Assembly (NCBI GenBank): GCA_037974665.1
Contig: CM075771.1
Coordinates: forward strand, 20,061,425-20,125,424
Reading direction: 5' to 3'
Source of the DNA: Ehretia macrophylla
Lineage: Eukaryota; Streptophyta; Magnoliopsida; Boraginales; Ehretiaceae
Length of the DNA: 64,000 nucleotides
Made by a program: the position numbers and the translations under genes. Below the pieces are notes generated by a model. It had not been told where the DNA came from. It worked only from the letters and a program-made list of their open reading frames with translations, and searched no databases. Of this stretch, positions 13,420-26,599 are shown piece by piece (positions within the stretch are counted from its first letter, which is position 1; the number at the start of each line of letters is the position of its first letter).

Positions 13420-13452
13420 TTGAGAAAGACGGAGAGAGATAGAGAGAGAGGG
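13420..13452. repeat. GA-rich microsatellite in the DUF538 5' leader
   Basis: A run of GAGA units about 75-105 bp upstream of the start codon, in the expected 5' UTR or core promoter. GA tracts are common in plant 5' leaders. Confidence 0.6.
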
Positions 13453-13526
13453 TCAAGTTTTTCAAATCTATTTGCAGACAAATTAATTAGTACAATCTCG
13501 ACGTATACATACATCTATATAAGTAA

Positions 13527-15283
13527 ATGGATAACATATTCGGCAAAGTTGGTACAATGGTGGTAGGCCACAAGGCCAATAAGGAGCTCGACACCGTCGG
13601 CAATGAGATCAACGTAAGCCCTTTCTCTTTAATGAATTGCTGATCTTTTCATGAATTTTAAAAAATTTCATATATATTGGATATCTTATAGTTTAAGAGA
13701 GGAAAAATTAATGATCAATTGGTTAATAAAAGATTAGGTTTGGCTTGCTTGCAACGTAAGAAATTATGTTTGAGGCATCTATTTGATGATCATAAAGATG
13801 GATTATTCAAGGATCTAAAGTTTTCGATCATAATCTATAGTTGGATGGTAGCAGCTCTTGGGATGATCTGAGGCGCGGTCTATTCCCTTTAGTTACATAA
13901 TCGTGTGCTTTCTAGGAATTTAAAACCCGTAGTACTTTTACCACAAAATTATCTGCATGAATGCAGTAAATTAATGAGAAAATCATATTCAGCTATATAT
14001 GTCATATAATATGCTCTGGAACACAAATGGCCTCTAAACTTGTCTTGCTTCTCTTTACTTCTGTATGAGGGTATTGATTGGTGTTGTCTTCATGACAAAT
14101 TTTTCGCGTATATGCATGCTATCTTATAACTTTTATCAAGCCATGCTGAGTCCTTTATGTTTTTTGCAATGACTAGACATTGACGAACAGTATTGATGGA
14201 GGAGCGAAATGGCTGGTTAACAAGATCAAAGGTTCGTCCTGTTTTCTTTCGGCATAGCTTTTGCAGTACTCGTCCATCTTATGACATTGAGTTTATAGTA
14301 CGTAACAACTACTACCAATTAGTTGTTGCAAATATTGGCTTTAGCTGTTGTTCAGAAAGCAATTTTTAGCCTCCACAATCACTTCCACATTTTTAATCGA
14401 TTGCAACATTTAAAATTGTTACAAAAAAAAAAAACCAGAAAAAACGTTGCAAATGACATTAATTGTTAAATATGCCCGGTTCTGTTGCAAAATTTCTATT
14501 ATAATAATTTTATTAAAAAAATAATAAACAGCAATTAAATTATAACTTTTACAACCGTTGCGAAAAAAATAATCAAATGAGCAATTATAAACAAAATATG
14601 ATAAAAATTTTAACCGTTAGCAATAAGATAGCTATTGTAACGTTTTCCATTTTTTCATTGAAATGTTATAAAAGAGCTAAAATGTTGTATTAAATTTAAA
14701 GCCACTCAAACGAAAAATAAGCCCCCTTACCAATGTTTCTTGTAACTGATATAAGTTTAATTCTTATTATACCATCAATCAATGTGAGAGTCCATAATGG
14801 CTCACTAAAGAATCATGCACATGATGCGATCCTTAATAGTTCACGGTTGGCGGAAGGCAATATTATTTCTTTGAATTGAAGTGAGAAAAGTTTTAATATT
14901 ACTATACAGGGAAAGTACAAAAGCCACTTCCGGAACTGCTAAAAGAGAATGGCATGCCAGAAGGCCTTTTCCCTCGTGAAGTTAGCAACTATGAGTTCAA
15001 TGAACAGACAAAACTGCTAACCGTCACTCTTCCCTCAATCTGTGAAGTGGGTTACAAGGATTCATCACTCCTTCGGTTCGCTACTGAGGTAACTGGTTAC
15101 TTGGAGAAAGGAAAGATAACTAATATAGATGGAATGAAAACGAAGGTGATGTTCCTTTGGGTGAAGGTATCTACCATCAATTCTGAAGGATCAAATCTTC
15201 ATTTCATGGCTGGGATGAAGAGAACCAGGAGTAAAGATGCCTATGAGGTTCTTGAAACTGGAGTAACCGTACAGAAGTTCTAA
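13527..15283 (+). CDS. DUF538 family protein, At5g01610-like
   Basis: Three exons: 13527-13613, 14177-14231 and 14910-15283, totalling 171 residues with all junctions GT-AG and in phase. The protein starts MDNIFGKVGTMVVGHKAN and continues through GGAKWLVNKIKGKVQKPLPE. The DUF538 core follows: GLFPREVSNYEF, LPSICEVGYKDSSLLRF, a VTGYLEKGKI strand, KTKVMFLWVKV, and the end KRTRSKDAYEVLETGVTVQKF. Length and architecture match the Arabidopsis At5g01610 protein, a beta-barrel fold of the DUF538 family. Its role is not established; lipid- or chlorophyll-binding roles have been proposed for family members. A purine-rich GA tract (13420-13452) lies in the likely 5' UTR. Intron 2 (14232-14909) is AT-rich and may include repeat sequence. 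The CDS call is secure; the function is open. Confidence 0.9.
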
Positions 15284-15777
15284 TATGCCTATGAGGTTCT
15301 TGAAACGTTCAAAACGTTTTAATATTTTGAAGTCTCTACTTTGTTTAATTAGTCATATTGACAGACAGGTTATTCACCTTTCTAGGGCTTTGCCAACCCA
15401 TTTTTGCTTGTTTCCTTTTATGTCTCGTTGATGTTGTAATTTTTTACTTTTCTTTGAAATAATAGTTTTTTTTTGTTGTTGCAAGCTTGATTTGATAGAA
15501 TTTCATTGTAATAGTCGGGCATTTGGGGCTTCATGAAGATATATATACGTAGATATATATCCGTTTTTATGGTATAATAAGAATATTGTTTTATACATTT
15601 TTAGTATGAGATGCTTAAAATTGAACAAAGTTTTCACCTCATTATACAAACATGTAGCTTTTGGGGACATTTGACGAAACGTGAACTGTAGGTAGAATTG
15701 CTGCGGATAATCTGAGAGTCACGACAGTTCTCTGCTGTGGTTAAATGAAATGAGGATAGGTCAAAAAAGCATGCGCA

Positions 15778-15848
15778 TGCACCAGCCGGGAATCGAACCC
15801 GGGTCTGTACCGTGGCAGGGTACTATTCTACCACTAGACCACTGGTGC
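15778..15848 (-). tRNA. tRNA-Gly (anticodon GCC)
   Basis: On the minus strand a 71-nt cloverleaf can be drawn. The 5' acceptor strand GCACCAG pairs with CTGGTGC at the 3' side, with discriminator A. The A box is TGGTCTAGTGGT, the anticodon stem-loop holds TGCCA with anticodon GCC, and the B box GGTTCGATTCC lies in the T arm with stem CCGGG/CCCGG. There is no intron and no encoded CCA, as expected for a nuclear tRNA gene. It sits in the 1.2-kb gap between the DUF538 and ferritin genes, opposite in strand to both. Confidence 0.95.
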
Positions 15849-16319
15849 TTGTATGTTCCACTATTGCCTAGCACAATTTGTGTTGTTTACTTTTGATTCA
15901 GACGTTCTAGACTTCTACTCGAAATCCTTTTGGTAATTACGTCAAATTGTTTTGTAGAAAAAAATTTAAGGATGAATCTTTAAAACCACAATGGCATTGA
16001 GAGATAAGAAAGCTTTGGCTTTTGGTAAGTACTCCAATGCCATTCCCAAGTTCAGTTGCAAAATTATAGGTCTTCTTCTCTTCTCTTTCTCTTTTGTCAA
16101 TGCTATTGCCTATTGATAGATCATGATAATATCGCATTAGTACATCTTATCGCCAAAATTATAGTGCCAAATTATTACTAGGCTTTTGAAAAGTAGGAGA
16201 AACAGACAAAAGTCTCAATCTCCACGTAGTGTGAAAACAATCTAGAGGAACAAAGATTCTTTTTCGATAATGATGTGTACCTGATATTTCCTTAGATACC
16301 ACAAGATTTTGGATTAGGC

Positions 16320-16333
16320 CACGAGCCTGCCAC
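16320..16333 (+). promoter_or_regulatory. Iron-dependent regulatory sequence (IDRS)-like element of the ferritin promoter
   Basis: CACGAGCCTGCCAC matches the plant ferritin IDRS consensus CACGAGNCCNCCAC (from memory) at all but one fixed position, with T for C at position 9. It lies about 113 bp upstream of the TATA box and about 200 bp upstream of the ATG. In Arabidopsis and soybean ferritin genes this element mediates repression under low iron. Confidence 0.65.
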
Positions 16334-16368
16334 ACGCCCCTGTCCCAAATGGGCCCGTTGGTCTCCTC

Positions 16369-16376
16369 CACGTGTC
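16369..16376 (+). promoter_or_regulatory. G-box / ABRE (CACGTGTC) in the ferritin promoter
   Basis: CACGTGTC is a canonical G-box/ABRE core for bZIP and bHLH factors, located between the IDRS-like site and the TATA box. Function here is inferred from position and motif. Confidence 0.5.
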
Positions 16377-16432
16377 ACACATTCGTCGGCCAACTGATAC
16401 GTATGCTTCTTGAAGTCTCTCATGTCCACCTC

Positions 16433-16440
16433 TATATAAT
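16433..16440 (+). promoter_or_regulatory. TATA box of the ferritin gene
   Basis: TATATAAT lies 93 bp upstream of the start codon, preceded by a pyrimidine-rich stretch. Transcription is expected to begin near 16465, giving a 5' UTR of about 65-70 bp. Confidence 0.65.
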
Positions 16441-16532
16441 GCAAGCTTGAAAGCCCCCCATTAATTCACATCGTCTCTCAACTTAATCACTCTCTAGTTT
16501 TGTATAATTGCAATCTTGTTTGATCTTACAAC

Positions 16533-18839
16533 ATGTTTCTGAAGGCAGTTTCAGCTGTTTCTGCTTCATCTATGCAAGGGACTACTAGTGTTGGACCACC
16601 CTTGTTCAACACAACTAGCTTGAACTTGATATCATCATCATCTTCTTCTTCTAATGGTTTTTCTGTTGTTGTTTTCCCTAAGAAAAGAGGAAATGGATTC
16701 ACAGTCAATGCTTCTTCATCTGAAATAGCTGCTAATACACCACTCACTGGTGTAGTGTTTCAGCCATTTGAAGAGGTTAGGAAAAAGGAGGAACTTGCTG
16801 TGCCAATTGCACCCCAGGTTTCACTTGCTCGCCAGGGTTACTCTGAACAATGCGAAGCTGCAATCAATGAGCAGATCAAGTCAGTTCTTCACCCATCCAA
16901 CTCTTTTTCTTTCAGTTTTTAATTATCACAGTTTAACACCGTAAATGACACCCGTGTGGCCGTGTCATAGGCTTGAAAATAAAGGTCTTGACCTAAACAT
17001 TAACTACGGCTAAAATATTAATCCGATATCGTATGATATCTGGCATCAATCTAAGACGTGACTTCTTTTCGTTTGACAGATTTCATTCTGAGCTCTTTTT
17101 GTTAATAAACTTTACTTGTGTTTGTTGTGTCATATTGGCTCCCTCCTTTAGAACCAAATTTCTTCCATTTATCATTCAGTAGGCTGGATTTAAAGGGTGT
17201 TTAAGAAAATACTTTTTGAATTATTGCAGTTCTTATAGGTAGAATGTAAGAATTTAGAAGGAGAAAGAAAAAATGCTTGCCCTGTTGTTGTGTGCTTGAT
17301 CTGCAAATACAGAGTCTAGTTCAATAGTTGCAATTTCTTTGTCTATCTACAAATAAATTCTTTCTAACTTGTTGATCGCTTTGCTCAGTGTGGAGTACAA
17401 TGTCTCGTACGTGTATCACGCAATGTATTCATACTTCGACAGGGACAATGTTGCGCTTAAAGGCCTGGCCAAGTAATTAACACCATTCCTTTATCCTCCT
17501 AAACTTTTCTGTTTATAGCGCTTTGTATTTATGCACTGACATATTGTTTTGTGATCAGATTTTTCATGGAATCGAGTGAAGAAGAAAGAGAACATGCAGA
17601 GAAGCTAATGAAATATCAGGTCGCTGTCTAATGTTGTACATTTTTGGCGGCATTGACAAGATAAAAGCTATTTTATACTAATTTGTGTCTATCGTATGCT
17701 TTCCTTCTCCTTTTGATGAACAATAGAACATGCGAGGAGGAAGAGTGAAGCTTCACTCGATACAGATGCCTCCAGCCGAGTATGAACATGTTGAGAAGGG
17801 CGACGCCTTATATGGTACTTTATTTTGTCATGTCTCATACATGATACCTACATCTGCAGGATCAACTGCGATGTTCTGTATGCATTTCTGATCATACATT
17901 ACAAAATTGCGATACAGTTTTTATTCAATGTGCTAGGAGATAGAGTTTTTTCTCCATCCGTATGCCCTTCGGATTCCCGTGGCTCTGATTTTTGTCTCAT
18001 GGTTATGTTCTATGTAAGTAATTAGCTCTGACTGGTGTTGCTTTTCATGTCTTGTTTCAGCAATGGAGCTAGCGCTGTCGCTGGAGAAGTTGACAAATGA
18101 GAAACTTCTAAACGTGCACAGAGTATAGATCTTTTACCTCTCCATGATTTTCCCCCCCTCTTCATGATGTAGTTATTCTACTTTTATCCACTAAGAAAGG
18201 GGAGCTTTAAGCTGTTTGTCAGACTAAAATACTTGCAGATTACCCAAAAAGTAACGATGATTGATTTGTTTACAACTTATTTTCTGTTTTACAATGAACA
18301 GGTGGCTGATAAAAACAACGATCCTCAAATGTGTGATTTCATTGAGAGCGAATTTTTGGGCGAGCAGGTAAATCTTTTAAAATAAAAAGTCCAAGCAATA
18401 TACATCTTAAATTTTACCTCCATGCCTAGAATGAAAGAATATTATATTGAGAAAACATGGAACTTTTCATATTCGGAAGAAGGAAAATCAGCAATTAAGA
18501 AACCTAACACTTCATAAATCAATAAATGATATGATTACATGACTTCAAATGCTTTCCATTTATGCAGGTTGAAGCAATTAAGAAAATTTCAGACTATGTA
18601 ACTCAGTTGAGAATGGTTGGAAAAGGACATGGTACGATTTAAATCTCGAAGTCACTCTTCATTATATATAGTGTTTATCTTTCACTCATCTTCAACCAGT
18701 CATATTTTCTTGATGAACACATTCATCATATACATGTAGTTTTCCCTTTTCTCAATGCTTAGAAACTATGGTTCGCACACTTGCAGGTGTGTGGCACTTC
18801 GATCAGATGCTACTCCATGAGGGCAACGGTGCAGCATGA
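16533..18839 (+). CDS. FER: Ferritin, plastid-targeted
   Basis: Iron-storage ferritin that oxidises Fe(II) and stores it as a mineral in a 24-subunit shell. Eight exons: 16533-16879, 17389-17472, 17559-17619, 17727-17814, 18061-18122, 18302-18367, 18568-18631 and 18787-18839. They give 274 residues with GT-AG junctions in phase throughout; eight exons is the usual plant arrangement. The serine-rich N-terminus (about 1-55) looks like a plastid transit peptide and is followed by the plant extension peptide. The four-helix core starts near 100. Expected ferroxidase residues are present: Glu118 ([13 protein letters not shown]), Glu152/Glu153 and His156 in [21 protein letters not shown] and [22 protein letters not shown] are also recognisable. 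The C-terminus is [16 protein letters not shown]. An IDRS-like site and a G-box lie upstream. It appears intact. Confidence 0.96.
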
Positions 18840-19438
18840 AGGTGTTGAATGCTTTTTCGTTCTAGATTAGGTTCTGTTTCGCTGCATATCACTTATTAGG
18901 CTGAAGGCATAGTATCCCTCGACAATATTAGATTGCAGTTTTGTATTTCGAAATAAAATCATTGTATGATCAGGGAAATTTCAGATGAACTCTGCTATTT
19001 CACGAGCTTATCCTGTTGTAGTTCAGAGTAAAATAAGCAACTGAAAGTTCCTGGATTCACACTTTAAACATGTCGTGTATTTGCAGCTGCAGAATTAGTT
19101 CTGTACTGGGAGAATCCAACTTGTTCATTTTCTAGCCCGAGATAGACAACCTATCTTCGGATACTGATGCTGCAAATCCTTTTTTTTCTTTTTACGGTAG
19201 AAGATGCTGCAATTCCTCACTTTGAGAACAAAGGAGAATCCGTCAGATTCAGCTAACTAATGAGAAATGTAATACGCAAAAAAGGGTTTGATTAGAATCA
19301 AAACTTGGTGTATTTACTCATATATTATACATCCATGAAATCAGAGATCTATCAGCCATAAGTTACTAATTGTATTCGGATCACAGCAAAAATTTAGACC
19401 CCTGCTACCCAGCTAGAGAATGCAAATCAAGATGTTCA
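18840..19438. other. Gap between the convergent ferritin and small-protein genes
   Basis: Probably the ferritin 3' UTR (AATAAAATCATTG near 18952 is a plausible poly-A signal) followed by the 3' UTR of the minus-strand gene. No other structure was noticed. Confidence 0.5.
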
Positions 19439-19965
19439 TCAACATTTCTGCAAAACCAATGACTTAAAGTTGAATGAAGAATGGATATCAGGTTGACCTA
19501 AAACAGAATCTCCAGTAAGGCCTTTTCCTGAAGTTGATGTTAGTGACTCTTTTGAATGACATGAAGACTGAATAATCATCTCCCACATAACTTGGATATC
19601 TGCATATTCTGCACAAGCCTCCAAGTCCTTGTAAATTGTTACCAACCCGTGATGACTTCCTGCAATTACAATCATGTAACAACAGGTTAGGAAACAAGAG
19701 GAAATTGCTTACCAAAAATTAGCTGAACCTGTGGTGAGTTTTTCCTGCTACCAAGGATAACAATATTCCGGATGTAGATCATTCCACATTGCACCTGTGA
19801 AAGGGAAAATAAAGAATTGCACCAAATATGCGAAAGGTAAGTCTGACCTTTGACCTTTTGTCTGAGACATGAAGAAGTAACATAAACAACCACGCCCTTC
19901 ATTGGAAAATAAAATGCCTTCTTGAACTTCAAACGCAGCCAAGCTTTGCACCTCTCCATCTCCAT
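19439..19965 (-). CDS. Small plant protein of unknown function, three exons
   Basis: Spliced from 19965-19855, 19794-19713 and 19659-19439 (minus), giving 137 residues with consistent phases. The first intron could use two GT donors; only the one that leaves an intact codon keeps the second exon open. The protein starts MEMERCKAWLRLKFKKAF and continues into VYVTSSCLRQK, then VQCGMIYIRNIVILGSR, and QVQLIFGSHHGLVTIYKDLE, with a later block ACAEYADIQVMWEMIIQSS. That three separate open frames join exactly at good splice sites into a continuous, non-repetitive sequence supports a real gene. The basic, aromatic-rich N-terminus and the acidic C-terminal block look like a conserved plant family whose name I cannot give. 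There is no signal peptide, clear transmembrane segment or catalytic motif. Gene model likely; function unknown. Confidence 0.72.
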
Positions 19966-21164
19966 AGTCCTCCTCTTTGGCCTTTCCTCTATTTATATGA
20001 TCATTACCATAAAAGTCGTAGATCACACTAATCATTATTGTTGGAGAGATAAAATACAAAAGCATCCGACATAGGAGAAAGCCACATAAAGCAGCAGCGT
20101 CTCATTGGACTTTGCTTTGTCCACTTATTCTTCTAAAATATCATTCTCATTTCTACTGTGTTCAAGAAGATGGTCATGGGCCCTCTGGTCAAACGGTTGG
20201 TTGGTTTTTCTTTTAGTTCAGTTCTGCTTGTGCATTACTTCTACGATTACAAAAACATTGTAGGGTCGTAGCACGAGTTGGGTAAAATAAATAAGTAATA
20301 ATTTATTGTATTCAAAATTTTGAATTCGAACTATAATTTCAATTTATGTTATATAAGAAGAAGAATAAAAATATATACTAGGGTCCGTTAGTGATGTAAA
20401 GAGGATTATGTAACTTACTGATATCGAATAAAAGGTTATTGAAAATCCCCGACACTCCCCTGTTTGCATAATCAAGTCTTGGTAGTGGTAGTAGCGGTAG
20501 TAGAAGGTAGAAGGAACTTGTACCATGTGCTCTTCAACAAACTTTGGTCTCGTGGTACCGTTGGCTGTGGTGATCTAACTGCCGACATCTCACCTAACGA
20601 GTCACTCTACATTGACATTTTCTGTAATCGAGCTTGCCGCTTATCGTTGTTTTGAAATAAATTCAATATAATCTTATCTAAACTGAATTTTTCGTTATTA
20701 AAAAAACACACGTGCTACGTGCTAGGAAAGAAATCCCTCTTCTCGATACAAGAATCATAGCCATCTCGCATCTTACCTTTAGAATATCACTAACATCAAA
20801 AGGAAATTAATCAAGCATCAGAAAAGGAAACCATTGCGCCTTATCATCGCTGAAATCTCATGAAAGCATTGGATGAAAAAGGGAAGATTCAATACAAATT
20901 GATCGCAATCTATTGAGGAAAGCAGTGATCATTCAAGAAAAAACACATTCAAGTAAACTCTACTAGTCTGTCACCAAAATTCCCGACCGAACATAAGGAG
21001 TTCAAAAACATACCAACAATCTATATATCAAAACTGTATTCAAATAAAGATAAGTTCAACATTCTGGCAAGGATCCTACTGCAACTAGATGGTAGCCAGC
21101 TAAATATCAGTCCAGCACGTTTAGCCCTCTCCAAGGTTTTGACACCATTGAATTATTTAGTAAC
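19966..21164. other. Intergenic region, no gene recognised
   Basis: Holds the promoter of the small minus-strand gene on its left and the 3' UTR of the eS4 gene on its right. Open frames here (20344-20526, 20464-20655) are short and biased. A stretch near 20260-20340 containing TTCGAACT vaguely resembles a SINE tail but is not clear enough to call. Confidence 0.5.
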
Positions 21165-23892
<2,728 letters not shown>

Positions 23893-23979
23893 TTTTTTGG
23901 GTGAATATCAGAACCCTTCAGCTGAGCTGTGACTCTCTCTCAATCTCTGTCTCTCTGGAGCTGCGTAAAGGAGCGCTTG

Positions 23980-23987
23980 AAACCCTA
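23980..23987 (+). promoter_or_regulatory. Telo-box (AAACCCTA) in the eS4 promoter
   Basis: AAACCCTA, the plant telo-box common near the start of ribosomal-protein and translation-factor genes. It lies about 90 bp upstream of the eS4 ATG, just downstream of a TATA-like ATATATA (23996-24004) when read on the minus strand. Confidence 0.55.
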
Positions 23988-24149
23988 TCGTCTTCAATAT
24001 ATATGACCCGCCCGTTCTACGTAGTACACCGCACCAAGGGTGATTTAGGGAATACAGTTTACTGATGGGCCTATCATATGGCCCTTTAGGTGTATCTACC
24101 GCAAAGGCCCCCAACAGAGTCTGCTTCTGCTGGGGTATGGGGCCCAATA

Positions 24150-25664
24150 AATAATTCGCTTCGCCGATGGGCCTGTAATTCTAATTATGTATTTATATGA
24201 AGGGCTTTTCCCTATTTGTTTTTTTTTTTTTTTTTTTAGGTTCTATTCAAAACTCGATATTAAAAAAAAAAAAAAAAAGATAAAACAAAAAAAAAATAGA
24301 GGGATGTCGATTTTTTTGTGTTATCTTTAGTTTGACTTTCAATTTCCCTCGTTCTAGTCTTTTATCTAGATTTTTTTTTTTAATTAACAAATGTGACAAA
24401 TAACTTAATCCTTTTTTATCTGGTGCTACATACAAGAGAAACTACTAATCATTAGGAAAGTAGGTAAATTGTGCATTTGTATGATCAAGAGTGGCATTTT
24501 CTTGTGCTATCGATTTCTATTCTTTTTGTTGAAGGATAGCCTAAACTTGTAATTATGCGACTTGGTATTCTGATTTGCAACTTGCTTCTATTTTTTGTTT
24601 GTGTTTAATCCATGTCGAATGATTCAATATTCTAGAAAAAATTCTCTATGGATATATGAGAGAGCAATAAAAAGTACAACTATTAATGAGAAATAGACAA
24701 CATTATATGAGAAGAGAGGCGACCATGTCCAAAACTTAATACTAGAAACTCCATGAATAGTTGTATCATTAACCTTCTAAGAAAATTTGTATTTTTCGAA
24801 TAAATGGACCATCTATTTTAATGTATCTCTAGTAATCTTTGGCGTCAACGTCATTGTCATAAGAGATTATGAATAATTTAATGGTAAGTTATTTGTCCTA
24901 AAAGTTAAGAGATTAGGTTTAAATTTAAATGGTAGAGGTTAAAAAAATAAATAAATAAATAAATATTTGTCGTCATCAACAATTAATGCTAACTAAACTT
25001 GTCTCTACCTTTTTTATCATGTTCAGAATAGGCGCCATGCAAGGCTGTTATCTTATTTGAGAAAAGGAGTCCATTTACATATTTTGTGTGAGGGAATGTC
25101 TTTTACTTAGAGAAGGTAAGTTCGTGTATAATAAACTACTAAAATTCAAGTAACAAGCTTTATTATCAATTAAGCGCCCTTCATCAAACTACCGCGTGAT
25201 ACAAGTACCGTAGGCTGCATAATAGCTAAAGCAAAGAGAATAACTTGGCAGCAAATCTCGGATGAAACTGAGTTCAATCCACAATTTCGATCTTCATTAT
25301 ATATAAAAAAAACACCACAAAAAAAAGGAGAGTAGACTATCATTCGCGCTAATAATTCATAAAGAATTATGATAATCAGCAAGTACAAAAACCTCATCAA
25401 TCCAGAAACAAGTGCAAAAGAAGAAGTGAAAAGAATCAAAAAAGAGATGCAAAATTCCTCCGGGAAAAAAAAAAAAAAAAAAAAAAAGGAGAAGAAAATA
25501 GAAGAGAGAAAATGTTAAAATGAAAAGAACAGGGGAAGAAGCATGAGAGGGATACAATACAAGTATGAGAGGGGAACAATCAGAGACAAGTAAAGCAAAA
25601 AAACCAACATAAATTAAAGGGCACTGCCTCTAATTACAGTGTGTAGTGTATGACCATTATCCTC
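24150..25664. other. Intergenic region, low-complexity A/T tracts, no gene recognised
   Basis: Contains a poly-T run near 24220-24238 facing a poly-A run near 24262-24277, which could pair as a hairpin, and another poly-A run near 25467-25488. Short open frames are biased. The right end probably includes the 3' UTR of the acidic repeat protein. Confidence 0.5.
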
Positions 25665-26538
25665 CTAGTCATGTACAATTGAATGAATCAGAATGGAGGC
25701 CTCCTCTGTTCCCGGAGCTGCATCATCTGAAACACATAAAAAAACAAGCAATTTCAATCAGCAGCTTACACAACAAAATGAAAATGTGCCACCAAACTAG
25801 ATTGATTAAACCGTTGGTCTTTCAATAAATAATATGCTAGATGAAACGCAAGTTCGAATCACGGTGTCGACCTCAAGAACAAAAGCAAACAGTTCGAAGA
25901 AAACCTGCAAGAGGTTTGGGCAAGTTGGAGACGATGTTATCAACTAGACCTCCTCCACTCCTTTCTTTTTCCTTCACTTGCTCATTGCTTTCAACGTCCA
26001 CCATCATTGCCTTCTCTTCCTCATTGCTTGTTTCTTCACTCCCACCACCTTCATTGTGGTGCAAAATGTTGGAAATGAAGTTATGGATGATTCCTCCTCC
26101 ACCTCCACTCACTCCATCTTCTGACTTGAAATCGTCCTTATCTTCATTGGTCTCCATGTCCTTGCATTCAAGGTCACCGGACGACTCACCACTATTGTCT
26201 TTCTCATCAGCTTCTCTTGCACTAGGTGTCACCATGGAGATAAGATGATTAATAAGCCCACCACCTGCCTTGTTCTCTTCTTTCGTTTCTTCCATCATCA
26301 CTTCATCACGATTGATTTCCTTTTCACGTTCCTCGTCTTCTTCGTCTTCTTCCCCTCCAGAAACCAAGGCAGAAATCAAGTTGTTAATAACCCCACCTGT
26401 CTTCTTTTCTTCAGCTGATCTAACTTCATCTTCTCTTTCTTTGATCTCTTCTTTCTTTTCTTCTTCTTCTTCCACTCTTGTTGAAGTACTGTCGTCTGAG
26501 AAAACTAAGTTTTCAATCTCAGGCACACCACCTTCCAT
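25665..26538 (-). CDS. Acidic protein with four GG-hydrophobic repeat modules, unknown function
   Basis: Two exons (26538-25905 and 25726-25665, minus) give 231 residues. The protein is dominated by Glu/Asp/Lys runs interrupted by four spaced modules that start with glycines and continue as a short amphipathic stretch: GGVINNLISALVS (48-60), GGGLINHLISMVT (92-104), GGGGIIHNFISNIL (about 145-158) and GGLVDNIVSNLPK (195-207), about 45-55 residues apart. Splicing at GCA-G joins the last module PKPLA to a C-terminal tail DDAAPGTEEASILIHSIVHD, which is again amphipathic. There is no signal peptide or transmembrane helix. The charge pattern suggests a largely disordered protein with helical recognition modules. 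I do not recognise a named family. The repeat preservation and clean intron argue that it is real. Confidence 0.75.
25790..25870. repeat. SINE-like tRNA-derived fragment in the intron of the acidic protein gene
   Basis: On the plus strand, CAAGTTCGAATCACGG resembles a Pol III B box followed by the usual SINE tail, within the 178-bp intron (25727-25904). A similar motif occurs in a GARP gene intron near 54045. The A box is unclear, so this is tentative. Confidence 0.35.
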
Positions 26539-26599
26539 CTCTAGTAATCAAACCTGGAAATTATTCTTTTGAGTGTAAATAAAAATTCATCCATTTTGC

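Noticed and set aside
25841..26572. Long serine- and proline-rich open frames on the plus strand
   Set aside because: They are antisense shadows of the acidic repeat protein, whose GAA/GAG codons read as TTC/CTC on the other strand.
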